Shown here in pieces: positions 48,201-62,103 of a stretch of DNA of 64,000 nt. The position numbers and the translations under genes are program-made. The notes beneath the pieces were generated by a model, which saw only the letters and a program-made list of their open reading frames with translations, made no database searches and was not told the DNA's origin. The stretch's first letter is position 1. Each line of letters opens with the position of its first letter. This stretch comes from Hippopus hippopus (lineage: Eukaryota > Mollusca > Bivalvia > Cardiida > Cardiidae), in contig OX328109.1 in the NCBI GenBank assembly GCA_946811185.2, positions 1,240,001 through 1,304,000 of the forward strand, written 5' to 3'.

Positions 48201-51200
48201 CAGAAGCGGACTAATTTTTCAAAACGACCACCAAAATAAAGTAAACGTTAACTCAATAAAATGCTACCTGGTGCAATTTATTCAGTTACGATCAGCTAGC
48301 AGGTAACCTATGCACCGGCCATTTATTAAAACGGTTCCTACAGGCTTGGGTATAGCTTCGTTGTAAGCCCTACTTTTCCCAAGTATCGGGGGATGGGTGA
48401 TGCGTCATATAGCAGACAGATCGAATCTTCGAAGAATATGACATGCGCAGACAACGTATTTTTCTTTGCAATAGTATGAAATGTACGGTTACATTCAATA
48501 AAAAGTTGCAATTTTAGGCATTTTAGTAACGGTATTGTCGTTTCGCAGTCAGTAATTCCATCTATTTTTGTTGCATCAGATATGACATCATCATACTGAT
48601 CTGAAGACAAATCCCCATAATCGATACATGTTATTGATCATGTGACATTCCTAAAAGTCGTAGCAAAACTCTGGCATAAAATCTAAAAATATCTTGAGAA
48701 ACTACATAGCCCATTAAGGAAATACTTTTGAAAAATATTTTTTTGTTACTTTTGTTCTTCTTTACTTATGATAAGGCCATAGGCTTACACTATTCAGTGA
48801 TAAATCATTATTCAAGTTTGTTTAGATTATAAAAATCTGACTACTGGTAGCTCCCTTTAACCACATACCGCACAATTCCAAGTTATAACTCTTTACCAAA
48901 CAACAAAATTTAAGACTGGTCTAAGTTGAAAGCACTTGCAGATGACAACATGAATGTGACTCAAAAATTGAAATTTGTTTTGGGGACGGTAGAAAAAATT
49001 GTGGGAAAAGGAGAAAATGCTGGTTACCAGCATTTTCTCCTTTTCCAACAATGTTTTCAAGAACCTTTTTTACCCGGGGTTGTTAAAATTCTAGACTGGA
49101 TTAACCACCCTCAGAAAGAGGGCTTTTGAAAACAGCATGGGAAAACCAGAAAATGCTGGTAACCAGCATTTTGTGCTTTTTCCACTATTTGTCCTGCTCT
49201 TTCACATCCAAATCTTGTAATTGCAGCTACATTTAAATTTGTCGTCTGCAGATGCTTTTAATTTGGAATAGTCTTGAATATTGTCGTCTGGCAAAGAGTT
49301 AGAAATCTGAAAATAAGGGATAAGAATTTTGACTCTTTACCAGACCACAAAATTTAAGACTCATCCAAATTAAAAGCATTTGCAGACAACAAATTATATT
49401 TTGCTGAAATGGTAGTTGTTACCAAATGGGAAGATAATATTGTGGGAAAAGGAGAAAATGCTGGTTACCAGCATTTTCTCCTTTTCCCACAGTGTTTTCA
49501 AAGACCTTCTATATCAGGGTCGTTTAAATGAGGGATTGTGTTGTAAAGACTTAATCCAAATCCAGTTGCCGAAAAAATAGTCCAGTCATGCCCTTCGTCT
49601 TTGTGGGAAAATCAGTCCTTTGTATTTATAGAAATTTTAATCCTTCTGCGCTAAAGGCAAAAGCAGGGGCTTTTGTTTTGCATAGATCAAGATGAGACTG
49701 CACAGAATAATCAGTTTGATTTTAGATTTATATCGTCAGCTTGTTTAGTTGATTCTATCAGAAAAAGTTCTGAGTTTTAATAGATGTTTTTTTAGCCCTA
49801 GAAATAGGCCAAGTTCATATTTGGTGCTGAAAGAATTTACAGTGGCCTATATAGTTTTTATGCCATAGATTAAAGTTTCTGGTAAAATACTGATAAATGG
49901 TTATGTGGGAAAGCAGCCAGTGGCTTGGGAAGTATATTGTGCAAAGTAGCTGTTAAAGAAACTCCAGGAAAGCATGAAAACATGCAATAGCTGCCACAGT
50001 ATATCCGATATATCACTGAAAATGATCGTGAATACCATACAAAGAAATCTCATGTTGTATTGAACCAGCAAGGATATACATGTATATGAGTTTACCATTT
50101 ACCAAACAATCCTGGAAATAATGCTGGTAAATATGATTTTCACCTTTTCCCATGATATTTTTTGCCCTTTCAGGCTTATTTTGATGTGTACAAATGCTTT
50201 CAATGTAGACAAGTCTTACATTTTTATTGTATGTTAAATAGTTCCCCTTTACAACACAATCTCAATTCAAAATGATCTCGGTTTTCCCTGACCCCCTGTT
50301 ACTTTGAATTTAGACCTTCAAATTTTCCAAATGTCTCCTAAAATTTAGATGTTTGCCTTCCTTTGTTCTTGTGCACATTTTGTGCAGTCTGATCTTTATC
50401 TACACTGGCCACAAAGGCAACTAAAGTTGTGACAGGTGCTTTAAGGGTTAAGTTAACCCATTACCACACAATCCCTACTTTTGACGACCCTGAGAAAGAA
50501 GCCTTTGGAAAACATTGTGGGAAAAGGAGAAAATGCTGGTAACCAGCATTTTCTCCTTTTCCCACCATGTTTTCTACCCTTCACAAAACAAATTTCAAAT
50601 TTTCAGTCACTTTTATTTTGTCGTCTGCAAATGCTTTCGAATTGGACAAACCTAAAATTTTGTCGTTTGGTAATGAGTTAAGCCTCTTTGAATAAAGGAG
50701 AAGTAAGGTGTTGATCTTGTTATTTCCATCTACCTAAACATGAACTGTTTACCAGATAATAAAATTTTGGTTTTACCAAATGACAGAAATTTGGACTTGT
50801 TCAGATCAAAAGCATTTGCTAAAGACAAATTAAATGTGGTTTAAATTTTAAGAGCTGCCTTAGTACAAGTTGAAAAAATTGTGGGAAAAGGAGAAAATGT
50901 TAATTACCAGCATGTCCTCCTTTTCCCACAAAGCTATCAAAAATTTGATTATGTTGTGAAGGGTTAATACATGTACAGTTAACCCTTGGCACATTATTAG
51001 CAAGAAAAGATGCATGATACTTATTTTGAGTCAACAGTGTAGATCGAGATCAAACTATACAAAACCAAAACCTTCAGTCATTGATGTTTTAAGTAAATAT
51101 GCTGATCTTTAGTAAGAAAGCTTGGCTAATGTAATATTTTAGCGGTTTTTGATAATCAAAAACTTCCCTTTTTCATTTATACAGGTGTGAAAGGTTTCAT

Positions 51201-54200
51201 GATGAAATAATCATAGTACAATGACATTCTTTGTGACTAAACCCTTAACTGTTAGGCTGCTAGGGGCAACTCACTGACCTTTTGCGGACAGTGTAGATCA
51301 AGATCAGACTGCACAGAACGTGCAGTCTGATCTTGGATCTACACTGTCCGATAAGGAGATATCATTCCCCAAAACATAGCTTTAAAACAGCAATATTTGG
51401 GTTTGTACTATCTAATACAATGACATTCTTTGTGACTTAACCCTTAACCTGCTAAATAACTAAAATGAAATTTTCAAGTCAATAGTAAAAACCTATTCAA
51501 TATTGCTATTCCAAAGTTATTTCTGGGAAAAATATCTCAGTACTGGACAGTGTAGATCAAAGATCAGAATGCACATTCTGTGCAGTCTGATATTGATCTA
51601 CACTGCAAAAGGTCCTCAAATCGAGCTTGGGACCCCAAGGGTTAACATAGGTCACTTTTTGCTGAACCATAAAATTCCACATTTGTTATCCATTTCTTGC
51701 CATTCCCACTTCTTTTGTTCGAAATCAATTTGCTGTTCAACTGCAATGAACAGCACTCTGGCAAAAGGGGCTTTAATGAATCTTATTAATGAATTGTATT
51801 AGGCAAGTCATCATGTAATTATGGATTCATGAAATCCATTGTCTGGCAACATACTGGGTTATGAGGTAGAATGTCGCTTTGACATGCAGAAAAGTTATGA
51901 TTAACAAAAAGTTTCGATTCATGTCAGCATGGGTTAATACTTTTTGCAGATACATTAAACCCCCTTTTCACAGAGCATGACTTAAATAATATTTGTGTGT
52001 TAACCTAATATTGCTTTTTCTTGCATTGTGTGTTATATTTAAAACAAACATAGTAATTAATCCATATAGGATGATGTTCATTTTTCAAAGTTACTCTTAC
52101 TACCAGGGTTACAGGTTCAAATCCAAATCTTAAGTATGCCAAACTTCTATCCACTGTTTCACACAGTTAATTGAAACGGTAATGCCCTGGTAGCTCAGTT
52201 GGTAGCATACAGAATTTGATGACGGGAGGTTGCTGGTTTGATCCCAAGCTGGGCCTATTTCATCTTGAGGACTGATGATAGTCATTGCCACAGGATTCAT
52301 TCCTCTCTCATCGCTGACCATTGTTTCGACAATGGTTGCGTAGGAAAGAAGCCAGTAGTTTGGAAAGAATATTGTGCGGAGCACTGGTAACAGAAACTTC
52401 AGGAAAGCATAGATAGGTGCATTGGTCGCCACTATATAACTGAAATAATGCAGATGCACTGGTGGTGCTGACTTAAATAATAGTGAACTTTAGGTTGAAT
52501 CAGAAAGGACGTCCATGGTCATGTGGTAGAGCACTGGCCTCAGAACCATAAGGTCCCGAGTTAGATTCCAAGGGGTGGTGTCAACTTTTGGACTGTTCAT
52601 TGGCTCACGCATTTGGTGTGAGTACTCGTGTGCGAGAGAGATTAGCATTAGTTGCTAGAACTTGTTTTTCAATCGATATAAAATATGTTTAAAAAAATCA
52701 AAACAAAAAGGGACCCCATTCAGTAGACAGTGGGTAGTGAATCAGCAAACCAACAAACAAATTATGTACAAACAGAAAACAACTGCCATTGATCAGTATT
52801 TACATTTCTTCTTATCACTTACACATACTTCGTTTCAAATTGTTCAAACGACTTTGTGAGATTCCTTAAGTACATGGACAACTGTGGCACGAAGACAAAA
52901 TATTGAAAGTAAACAGTGGGAAAGACGAATTTTCATTACTGTGTCACCCAAGATTTTCAGCAGTTTGTTTAAGCCTTTACCTCACAGTCACGACTTTTCA
53001 TGCTCCTGAGAAAGAAGCTTTTTGAAAACATTGTGGAAAAAGGAGAAAATGCTGGTAACCAGCATTTTCTCCTGTTCCCACAATGTTTTCAACCCTATCA
53101 GAGACCTGAAGCGCATTTGTGCTATTTTTCATTTCCTTTTCTGCAAATGTTGTAAATTTGAAAAAAAAAAATCTAAAATGAGTCGTTAGAGAAAGCGTTA
53201 ACTCTTTACCAGATGACAAAATTTTAGACTGGTCTAGATTGAAAGCATTTGTAGTTGACATTTTGAATGTAGCTCAGATGATGATTTCTGTTTTTGATAG
53301 GGTAGAAAACACTGTGGGAAAAGAACAAAATGCTGGTTACCAGCATTTTCTCCTTTTCCCACAATGTTTTCAAAAGGCGTGGTTTTCAGGGTTGTTAAAA
53401 AATGGGATTGTTTGGTATAGGGTTAACCCTGTACCCCACTATCCAGAGTTCAAACAACCCTGAGAAAGAAGCGTTTTGAAAACATTGTGGGGAAAAAGGA
53501 GAAAATGCTGGTAACCAGCATTTTCTCCTTTTTCCCACAGTGTTTTCTACCCTTCCCAAAACAAATTTTTGAGTTACATCTATTTGGTCATCTGCAAATG
53601 CTTTCAATTTGGACAAGACTCTAAGATTTTGTCATTTGGTCAAGAGTTAAGTCTTTCACAACCAAACAAATAAAATAAACATATTGCAACAGCAACAAAT
53701 ACAGTTCTGCAGCAATATCAAGAGACAGTGCAGTTAAAATCTATAATAAAGTAGTAGACAGTGTAGATCAGAGATCAGACTGCACAATCTGAGCTTGCTC
53801 ATCTTGATCTAAACTGTCTGCTAAAACTTTTTGTATTGTCCATTATAAGAAAAGAGTTGAGGGTGTCTTCCTTGCTGATAAGGTAAGTTATTGATATTGC
53901 TTATTTTTATAACCTCATAAATCTGAGCATTTGTGGCTCTTTTGTCCCAAAGAATGCCAAACACAGTCAACTACCAAAGTGTCCCTTATTGACACCCCCT
54001 ACTCTAATTAATCCTCCAGCTTTTTTGTAAACTGAAAATAGACTAACCAAACGGCCAATTCATTTATGATGAAATGATTCAGTTTGAATACACTAACAGA
54101 TTTGACATAATCTATTACATGTACTTCACAAATGCCGAGCTCCTGCAGCTCAGTCAGAGGCATACAGGACTTGAGAACAGGCGGTTGATGGTTATATCTC

Positions 54201-57200
54201 TGGCTTGGGCAATTTTTTCTTTATAAGAAATGATAGTCATTGCAACAGGATTCATTCCTTTCTCACTGCTGACCATTATATTGACGATGGTTATGTGGGA
54301 AAGCAGCCAGTGGCTTGGAAAGAATATTATGCAGAGCACTGGTAAAAGAAAATCCAGGAAAGCATGGATAGGTGCACTAGCCACCGTGATATAACTGAAA
54401 TAATCTTGAAAAAGGCGTTAAACACCATGCAATCAATCAATCAATACTTCACAAATCAGTGTCATTAACCCTTGACTATTTTAAGAAAGAGAAAGTATCA
54501 AAGATTAGTATCTCCCATTTATTATTTAATGTCCACATGAAACATGATTGGAGGTAAAATTGATAGTCTGTATTAAATACAGCGGGTTTTTCATGCGGCA
54601 GTCGCTTGCTGTTGGCACCGACTAAAACCCAGACGGCAATATTATTAATATCCCAGACAATTCTGTGTTGTTTTGCATCTATTAATCCCCCCTCTTTGGA
54701 AAATATAATGCCCACAGGGGAGAGGGGGGTTTAAAATAGACAGTATGGTATTTGCTTTAGCAATTATTGTTGGTCAATATTAGAATACACACCTACATGC
54801 TTACGAATTCAAACTGGAATGCGAATCATTTGAATACAAAATTAATGTATATGTAAAATTTGTATGTATGATGATGACACTACCTGATTGTATGTAATTG
54901 TGTGTAATTTTGCTGCTGTCACAAAAAATGCATTGCACATTCCTTTAAGTTTTGAATGTGCATAAAACATGCATGTTACAGTCGGAGAATGAATTAAACA
55001 CAAAACGCTTAACAAACAGAGTTTAGTTTGTGTCTGACATCAAAATAAATGAGAATTTGCCTTTATAAAGACATACTTGTGACTTTTATCTATTTTTTTT
55101 TCAGTCTAGCAAAAATAAAAAGCTTAACCTTTTACCACACGATACGAAGTTTTATTGACCCTTAGGAAAGGCCTTTTTAAAATATTAGGGGAAATGGTAA
55201 CCAGGATTTTCTTCTTTTCCCCCACAATGTTTTCTACCCTATTACAGAGAAATTTCATCATTTCAGCCACATTTGATTTGTCATCTGCATATGCTTTGAA
55301 TTTGGACATGTGTAAAATTTTGTCATATGATAAAAAGCTTACCCTTGTAGTCTTTCACAACTATAGTTACTTTTGCAGCCAGTGTAGATCAAGATTAGAC
55401 TGTACAAAACTGATGTTTAATCTACAGTCCAATCTTTCATCTACAGTGTCCGCTAAATTGCTGAAACATTCAAGACAAAATCGATCTTGACATTGCATCT
55501 ATTTAGGTCTTATTTTGACATTTAAAATGTCTTTTGTGTTTATTTGACACTCTACAGTTAACTCTTTGCCAAATGACAAAATTTTGGACTGGACCAAATT
55601 GAAAGCATAATTATGCAGACAACTAATTAAATGTTGCTAGAATGATGATTTCTCTCATTCATAGGGTAGAAAACATTGTGGGAAAAGGAGAAAATGCTGG
55701 TTACAAGCATTTTCTCCTTTTCCCACAAAGTTTTCAAAAGTCTTTTCTGTCAGGGTTGTTAGCCCTTAGGCTGCTAAGCACTACTCAGAGTGCCTTTGCG
55801 GACAATGTAGATCAAGGTCAGACTGCACAAAAGGTGCAGTTTGATCTTTGATCTACACTCTCCGATGTGGTATTTTCTTTCCAGTGATATCAACTTTGAA
55901 ACCGCAATATTTCAGTTTTTGTAATTCAGTAGAGATTTTCGTTTCAGTCATTTAGCAGTTTAAGGATAGGGCACCCTAATGGGATTCGTGTTACGTCACC
56001 TTTCATCCCCAAAATATCCTACAAATTCGGCTAAGACTCGGTTAATCCGGAATCAATGCAGGGAACCGGTGTCTATCGGCCAATCGATTACGGATTACCC
56101 GAGCCTTAGCCAAATCCGTACTTTTTTTCGATGATGAAAGGTGATGTTACACGAATCCTATTAGGGTGCCCTATAATCCTTAAGGGTTAAAACACAGTAT
56201 TGTGTGATAAAGGGTTAACTTATGAATGGCATCCTTATAGTTAAAGATGGGTGAACTCAAAAGCCCTCGTTAGATCGTTAATCATGCTATGTCATTCTTT
56301 ACAACTATGACAAAAGTGGAAGCATGTCCTATCCACAAGTGCATTGGGTAAAATCATTTTCCCACATTCTGAATTTGTGTTTCAACTCTTTACCACACAG
56401 TCCCCACTTTTAACAACCCAGAGGAAGAAGCCTTTTGAAAACATTGTGGGGAAAAAAGGAGAAAATGCTGGTAAGCAGTATTTTATCCTTTTCCCACAAT
56501 GTTTTCTATCCTATCAAAGATAGAAACTATCATTTGAGCTATATTTAAATATAATTTGTTACCTGCAAATGTTTTCAATTTGGACTAGTTTGAAATTTTG
56601 TCGTTTGGTAAAAAGTTTTAAAAATTGTGGGAAAGGCAGAAAATACTGGTTACCAGCATTTTCTGCTTTTCCCACAATGTTTTCTATCCTGTCTATCCTA
56701 TCAAAGACAGAAAACTTCATTTGAGCTATATTTAATTTGTCATCTGCAAATGCTTTCAATTTGGACTAGTTTAAAATTTTGTTGTTTGGTAAAGAGCTTA
56801 AAGGTGGGTATTTAGATTTTTCACATCCCACCAAATTAAAAAAATATATATATCACTGAAATTTATATGAAAAAACAATACAAATCATCAATAATTAAGA
56901 ATCATAAAATTACAAAAAATAAAATTTTTTGATGGTGTTCCCTTAAAAGGCTACGTAGCCTCTTAAGGTATTTTTAGATTTCACGCCAGAAAGAAAAAAA
57001 AGCATTGTGGGAATGTCAGGTGACTGGCACGTGACTAATGACGCTTAAATTCCGTAACATAACAAACATGTAATTATTTTCCATAATGTCTTCTTTGGAC
57101 GCTCTGTTTGAAGCTTCGTCTGTGTATTTCCGGTATGTAAATGAGCGAGTTGCTCATGTAAAAATAGACCGTGTTTCCCGTCGGTGTCGACCTGGGCCGC

Positions 57201-60200
57201 AGTAAATTTCTAATTTCTCTTGTTGTCGGATGGTTTTCGACTACTGGGGTTTTATGAATGAAAATTAAAAGGCTTTGGGAGTATAAGGATGATTTTTTTG
57301 TATTTTTGTAAAATTTTCGTCCCAAAATCTGAAGGGCCACCTTTAAAACATTGTGGGGAAAGCTTTTCGACAATGTTTTCTATCCTTTCAAAGACAGAAA
57401 CCCTCATTTGAGCTACATTTAATTAGTCATCTCCAAATTCTTTGAATTTGGACGAGTCTGAAGTTTCGTTGTTTGATAAAGAGTTAACGAAACACCTGCA
57501 GATAAATGGTATGCATGCAACTGACTTCAAATTGCTTCTTTTTTTTGTGAGCTGTTTGATGCCCCTCATTGTGATTTGCATGTGATGCAGTCAGTTTCTT
57601 TTTTATTGAAGATAGACTTTGAAATGGTACTTAACCCTTTACCGAACAATCCCTGGTTTTTACAACCCTGAGATAGAAGACTTTTGAAAACATTGTGGGA
57701 AAAAGAGAAAATGCTGGTAACCAGCATTTTCTCCTTTTCCCACAATGTTTTCTACTCTGCTGGAAACAAATTTCAATTTTTGAGTTATGTTTATTCTATC
57801 GTCTGCAAGTGCTTTCAATTTGGACCAGCCTAAAATTTTGTCGTTTGGTAAAGAGTTAAATCATAATTATGATCACTTGTTTTCCTGTGCTGAGTTTAAT
57901 GGATCTGAAAATGTATCCGTAGTCTGCACAGGCTGACCTGGGTCAAAACTTTTTGCTTTCAATTTTCTGCATCTCAAAGGACATTCTACCTCATGATTAA
58001 TTTGGTTGTTGGATAAAGTGGATTTTAGTGATCCATAGTTATATGGTGGCTTCCGTGGTATGATGCATCACAGAGATGCATTAAACCCCATTTTGCTACA
58101 GTGTGATCCCAATATAGGGCCACCACATCTACGGTAACACAATAATTGATTTTACGTGCTAAATTGTCAGGCATAGATTTTCATGTGTTGTAAGTAAATT
58201 AAATATCTGTGTGGTCCATTTCTCAAGATTTGCTAACTCTTTACCAAATGACAATTTTTTAGACAAAATTGAAAGCATTTGTAAACAACAAAAAAATGTG
58301 GCTGAAAAGTTTGTTTGAAAAGGGTAGAAAACATTGTGGGAAAAGAAGAAAATGCTGGTCACCAGCATTTTCTCCTTTTTCCACAATGTTTTCAAAAGAC
58401 TTTTTTCTTGGGGTTGCTAAAACTCTGGATTGTGTGGTAAAGGGTTAAAGGTGCTATTTGATACATGGTCTTCCAATGTCATATTATCTAATATAAACAT
58501 CATACCAAATGTTGGAGATAATTTGTATGGCTTTCAATGAAATAGATACGATTTACAATTTAGGAAAAGCTTCAGTTTGAGGTTAAATAGAGGATCATAC
58601 ATGAGTGTTTATGTATTATCATTTTTATCAAACAAGTTGACTAAAATTGTATGACGCGAGCCTTGGCGAGCATCAAATACATTTTAGTCAACGAGTTTGA
58701 TAAAAATGATAATACATAAACACGAATGTGAGATTCTATTTATCACATAAAACGAATGACAGAAAGAAAAATATCCTGCATCATCACCTTCAGCTTCTAT
58801 GCCGTTCACGGGTCCATGTTTATGTTGTAGTTTGGTTTCAAATGTGTACATACGCAACTAGATAGTTCTGTGACATTTACACCAAAAGAAGAGTGAAATA
58901 GTTTATAGAGGGGTTAAGTCCACCTATTTCCGCAATAATATTGATTTTAAGAGACTTTCGCTGCATTTCTTGGTTTTTATCAAACATGAAAATCAAAAAC
59001 TTATCACGCGTATACGTCTTAGCAACAGTGACGTCATTTTTTCCCCGAAACGGCGCAACAGTACAAATTCCCGCACAAACTGTGATTGGTTTCTCTCGCT
59101 TCACGCGCTCGTGACTAAAAAATGGTCAAAACCGGGACCCAAAAAACGATAATACACTAGTGTATTATCAAAAATAAGTCATGGGTTTAATACACTGCCG
59201 GAGGAGGTTTTAAGTGATACATTAAGTTAGTTCTGTTGCTTAGGTTTATCTTAATTGGGTTCTATCTACCATTTTCTATGAAATATTTTGATTAAATCTG
59301 TAACCATTTTCTTCCAAGATCTAGTATGAAGACAAAAAGCGCAGAAAAAGCATGCATCTTGGGTCTGTATTCATCAACCACTCTTATAACATTCTTAGTC
59401 TTATTCTCCAAGATTTTATAAATTTGAAAGTAACACAGCTTCTGGGCAATCAATAATTATGTTAATTTCAAATTTAGAAAATTCTTGAGAATGAGGCAAA
59501 GAATGTCCTAAAGAATGGTTGATGAATAAGGGCCCTGATGTTGAGATAGGCAACAAAAAATTAAGATAATCAGTCAAGGGTGAATAGATAAGCCAAGGGT
59601 GAACATATCGGCCTGGGATGAAAATATCAGCCAGGGGTGAAAATATCAGCAAACGGTGAATATATCAGCCAAGGGTGAATAGATCATCCATTGGCCAATA
59701 GAACAAAGTAGTGATCATCACCCTTGGCTAACACAAGATAGCGTTCTTATCAGATAGCCTACAAGAAAGTGTTTATAATTTTTGAAATGGTGTGTATTAA
59801 CTTTTTACCAAACAACAAAATTTTGGATGAGACCGAATTGAAAGTATTTGCAGATGACAATATAAATGTTGCTCAAATGATTATTTCTGTCTTTTATTGG
59901 GTAGAAAACATTGTGGGAAAAGGAGAAAACCAGCATTTTCTCCTTTTTCCACAATGTTTTCAAAAGCTTTCTTCTTCAAGGTTGTTAAAACTCAGGATTG
60001 AGTGATACAGGGTTAATAAAGATATGAAAGGGGGTTGGGGGTTAGGATCTTATCAGATACAGGATATAATTTTGGAAAGTGTTTATAATTTGTGAAATGG
60101 TGTATATTAACTTGACAACAGTACTGAAATCTCGACTATGAGAAGATAAAGATAATCTCTATGCTACAAATACCATGTAAAGGACTGAAAATTTATGGAG

Positions 60201-62066
60201 TAGTTATTTTAAATCTGACACATGAAATGTTCCCAGGCTTTATGCTGCTTTTTAAGTCTCAACTTTTGAGCTATTCAGTAATGAAAATTATCAAAAAAAA
60301 AAACTTGTAAAAACTTGAAAATACCATGGGAAAAGGAGAAAATGCTGAGTTACCAGCATTTTCTCTTATTCTTACAATGTTTTCTATTCTTTCATAGACT
60401 GTCTCCATCGTTTTATTCACATTTGAATTATTGCGTGCCAATGCTTTTAAAATCTCCATGTCTAAAATTTTGTTGTGTGGTAGAGAGTTAACCCTTTACC
60501 ACACAATCCCGGCTTTTAACGACCCTAAAGGAGAAGCCTTTTGAAAACATTGTGGGAAAAGGAGAAAATGCTGGTAACCAGCATTTTCTCCTTTTCCCAC
60601 AATGTTTTTCTTCCATTTCAATGACAGCAATCATCTTTTTTGCCACATGTAAAGTGTCCCCTTCAAATGCTTTCAATTTGGACAAGTCTAAAATGTTCTT
60701 GTGTGGTAAAGGGTTAAACTGTTTTTGAGTACTGAGAACAAGAAATATCTTGATGAAAATAGATGATGTAAATTTGCCGGCAGATAGGCAGGGACCCTTA
60801 AAATAAACACTTCTACATTTTTTACGAAACATAAATTTCTATTTATTCATTTGTTATCAGTACCAAAAAAATGGTCGAAAGCCAGCTGCACCAAAAAAAA
60901 AGGATGTCAAGTTAATTTCAGTCCCAGGAAAAATAAAACCTGTACAACCCTATAAAATATCTAAACCCTTGACCACACAATCCAGAGTTTTAATGACCCT
61001 AAGGAATAAGCCATTTGAAAACATTGTGGGAAAAAGGAGAAAATGCTGGTAACCAGCATTTTCTCCTTTTTCCACTATGTTTTCTAAACTTTCATAAACA
61101 ATTACCACCATTTCAGCTACATTTAACTCTTTACCAAACGACAAAATTGTAGCTTGTCCAAATTGAAAGCATTTGCAGATGACAAAATAAATGTGTCTCA
61201 AAAATTGAAATTTGTTTTGGAAAGGGTAGAAAAGATTGTGGGAAAAGGAGAAAATGCTGGTTACCAGTATTTTCTCTTTTTCCTACAATGTTTTCAAAAG
61301 GCTTCTTTCTCAGGGTCGTTAAAACTCTGGATTGTGTGGTAAAGAGTTAAATTGCAGCCTGCAAATGCTTTTCATTTCGCCAAGTCTAAAATTTTATTGT
61401 TTGCTAAAGAGTCAACATTTAGTACTTGATATGCAGGTGTAAATTATGAACATCTATAATATATCACCATGATGACTTTTTCATAATGTTTATGACTTCA
61501 TGCTCTTTGATTTCTCTTGACAGGTACTTTACTTTACACTTGTTATATGACAGTTTAGCTGATTTCGTCCATGTATATTAAGCCATGCTCTGTGAGGAGG
61601 AGTCTTAATGTATCTTTGTGATACATCATACTAAGCAAGTCAATCATCATCTGATAATGGATCCCTAAAATGCAGTTAGTCGGACAATAGGTTGAATCAT
61701 GAGATAGAATGGATCTTTGACAAGGAGAATATTGACCAGTAGCAAAAAGTTTTGACCCAGGTCAGCCTGTGCAGATTGCACAAGCTGACCTGGGTTGATA
61801 CTTTTTGCAGATGAGATGATACTTTTTGCATATGTTCGTAATGCTACCATCTATTTTACTCTGTCTGTCAATACCAAATAAATAAGATATGACGAATAAA
61901 ACAACAAATACAGCTTTGCTGCAGAATGAGGAAAAAGCTTTGTCATAATCTGGAATCAAGTAGTGGACAGTGTAGATCACATATCAGACTGCATGTTCTC
62001 TGCAATCTGATCTATTATCTACACTGGCCACAAAAGCTTTGTCTGTGATATATGGTAAGGAAAAGG

Positions 62067-62103
<37 letters not shown>

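Larger units (their letters stand above)
55558..56218 (+). mobile_element. Family A element interrupted by family B (itself holding family C)
   Basis: Left arm and near-perfect stem run to CAGGGTTG at 55758; the right arm resumes as AACACAGTATTGTGTGATAA and ends AGGGTTAA at 56218. The break is at the TTAA normally present in this arm (CGTTAAAAC). Confidence 0.85.

Noticed and set aside
57074..57373. 99-codon minus-strand frame
   Set aside because: Lies within the TTAA-flanked family K insertion and starts in a family A stem; no recognised domain.
58877..59152. Frames on both strands around 58.9-59.1 kb
   Set aside because: No recognised domain, AT-rich repeat context next to family J, no splice or UTR context.
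60544..60608. Family A stem as a microRNA precursor
   Set aside because: Perfect palindrome with one central base leaves essentially no loop and both arms are identical in sequence; dozens of copies. siRNA-type or piRNA output is possible, but a miRNA gene call is not supported.
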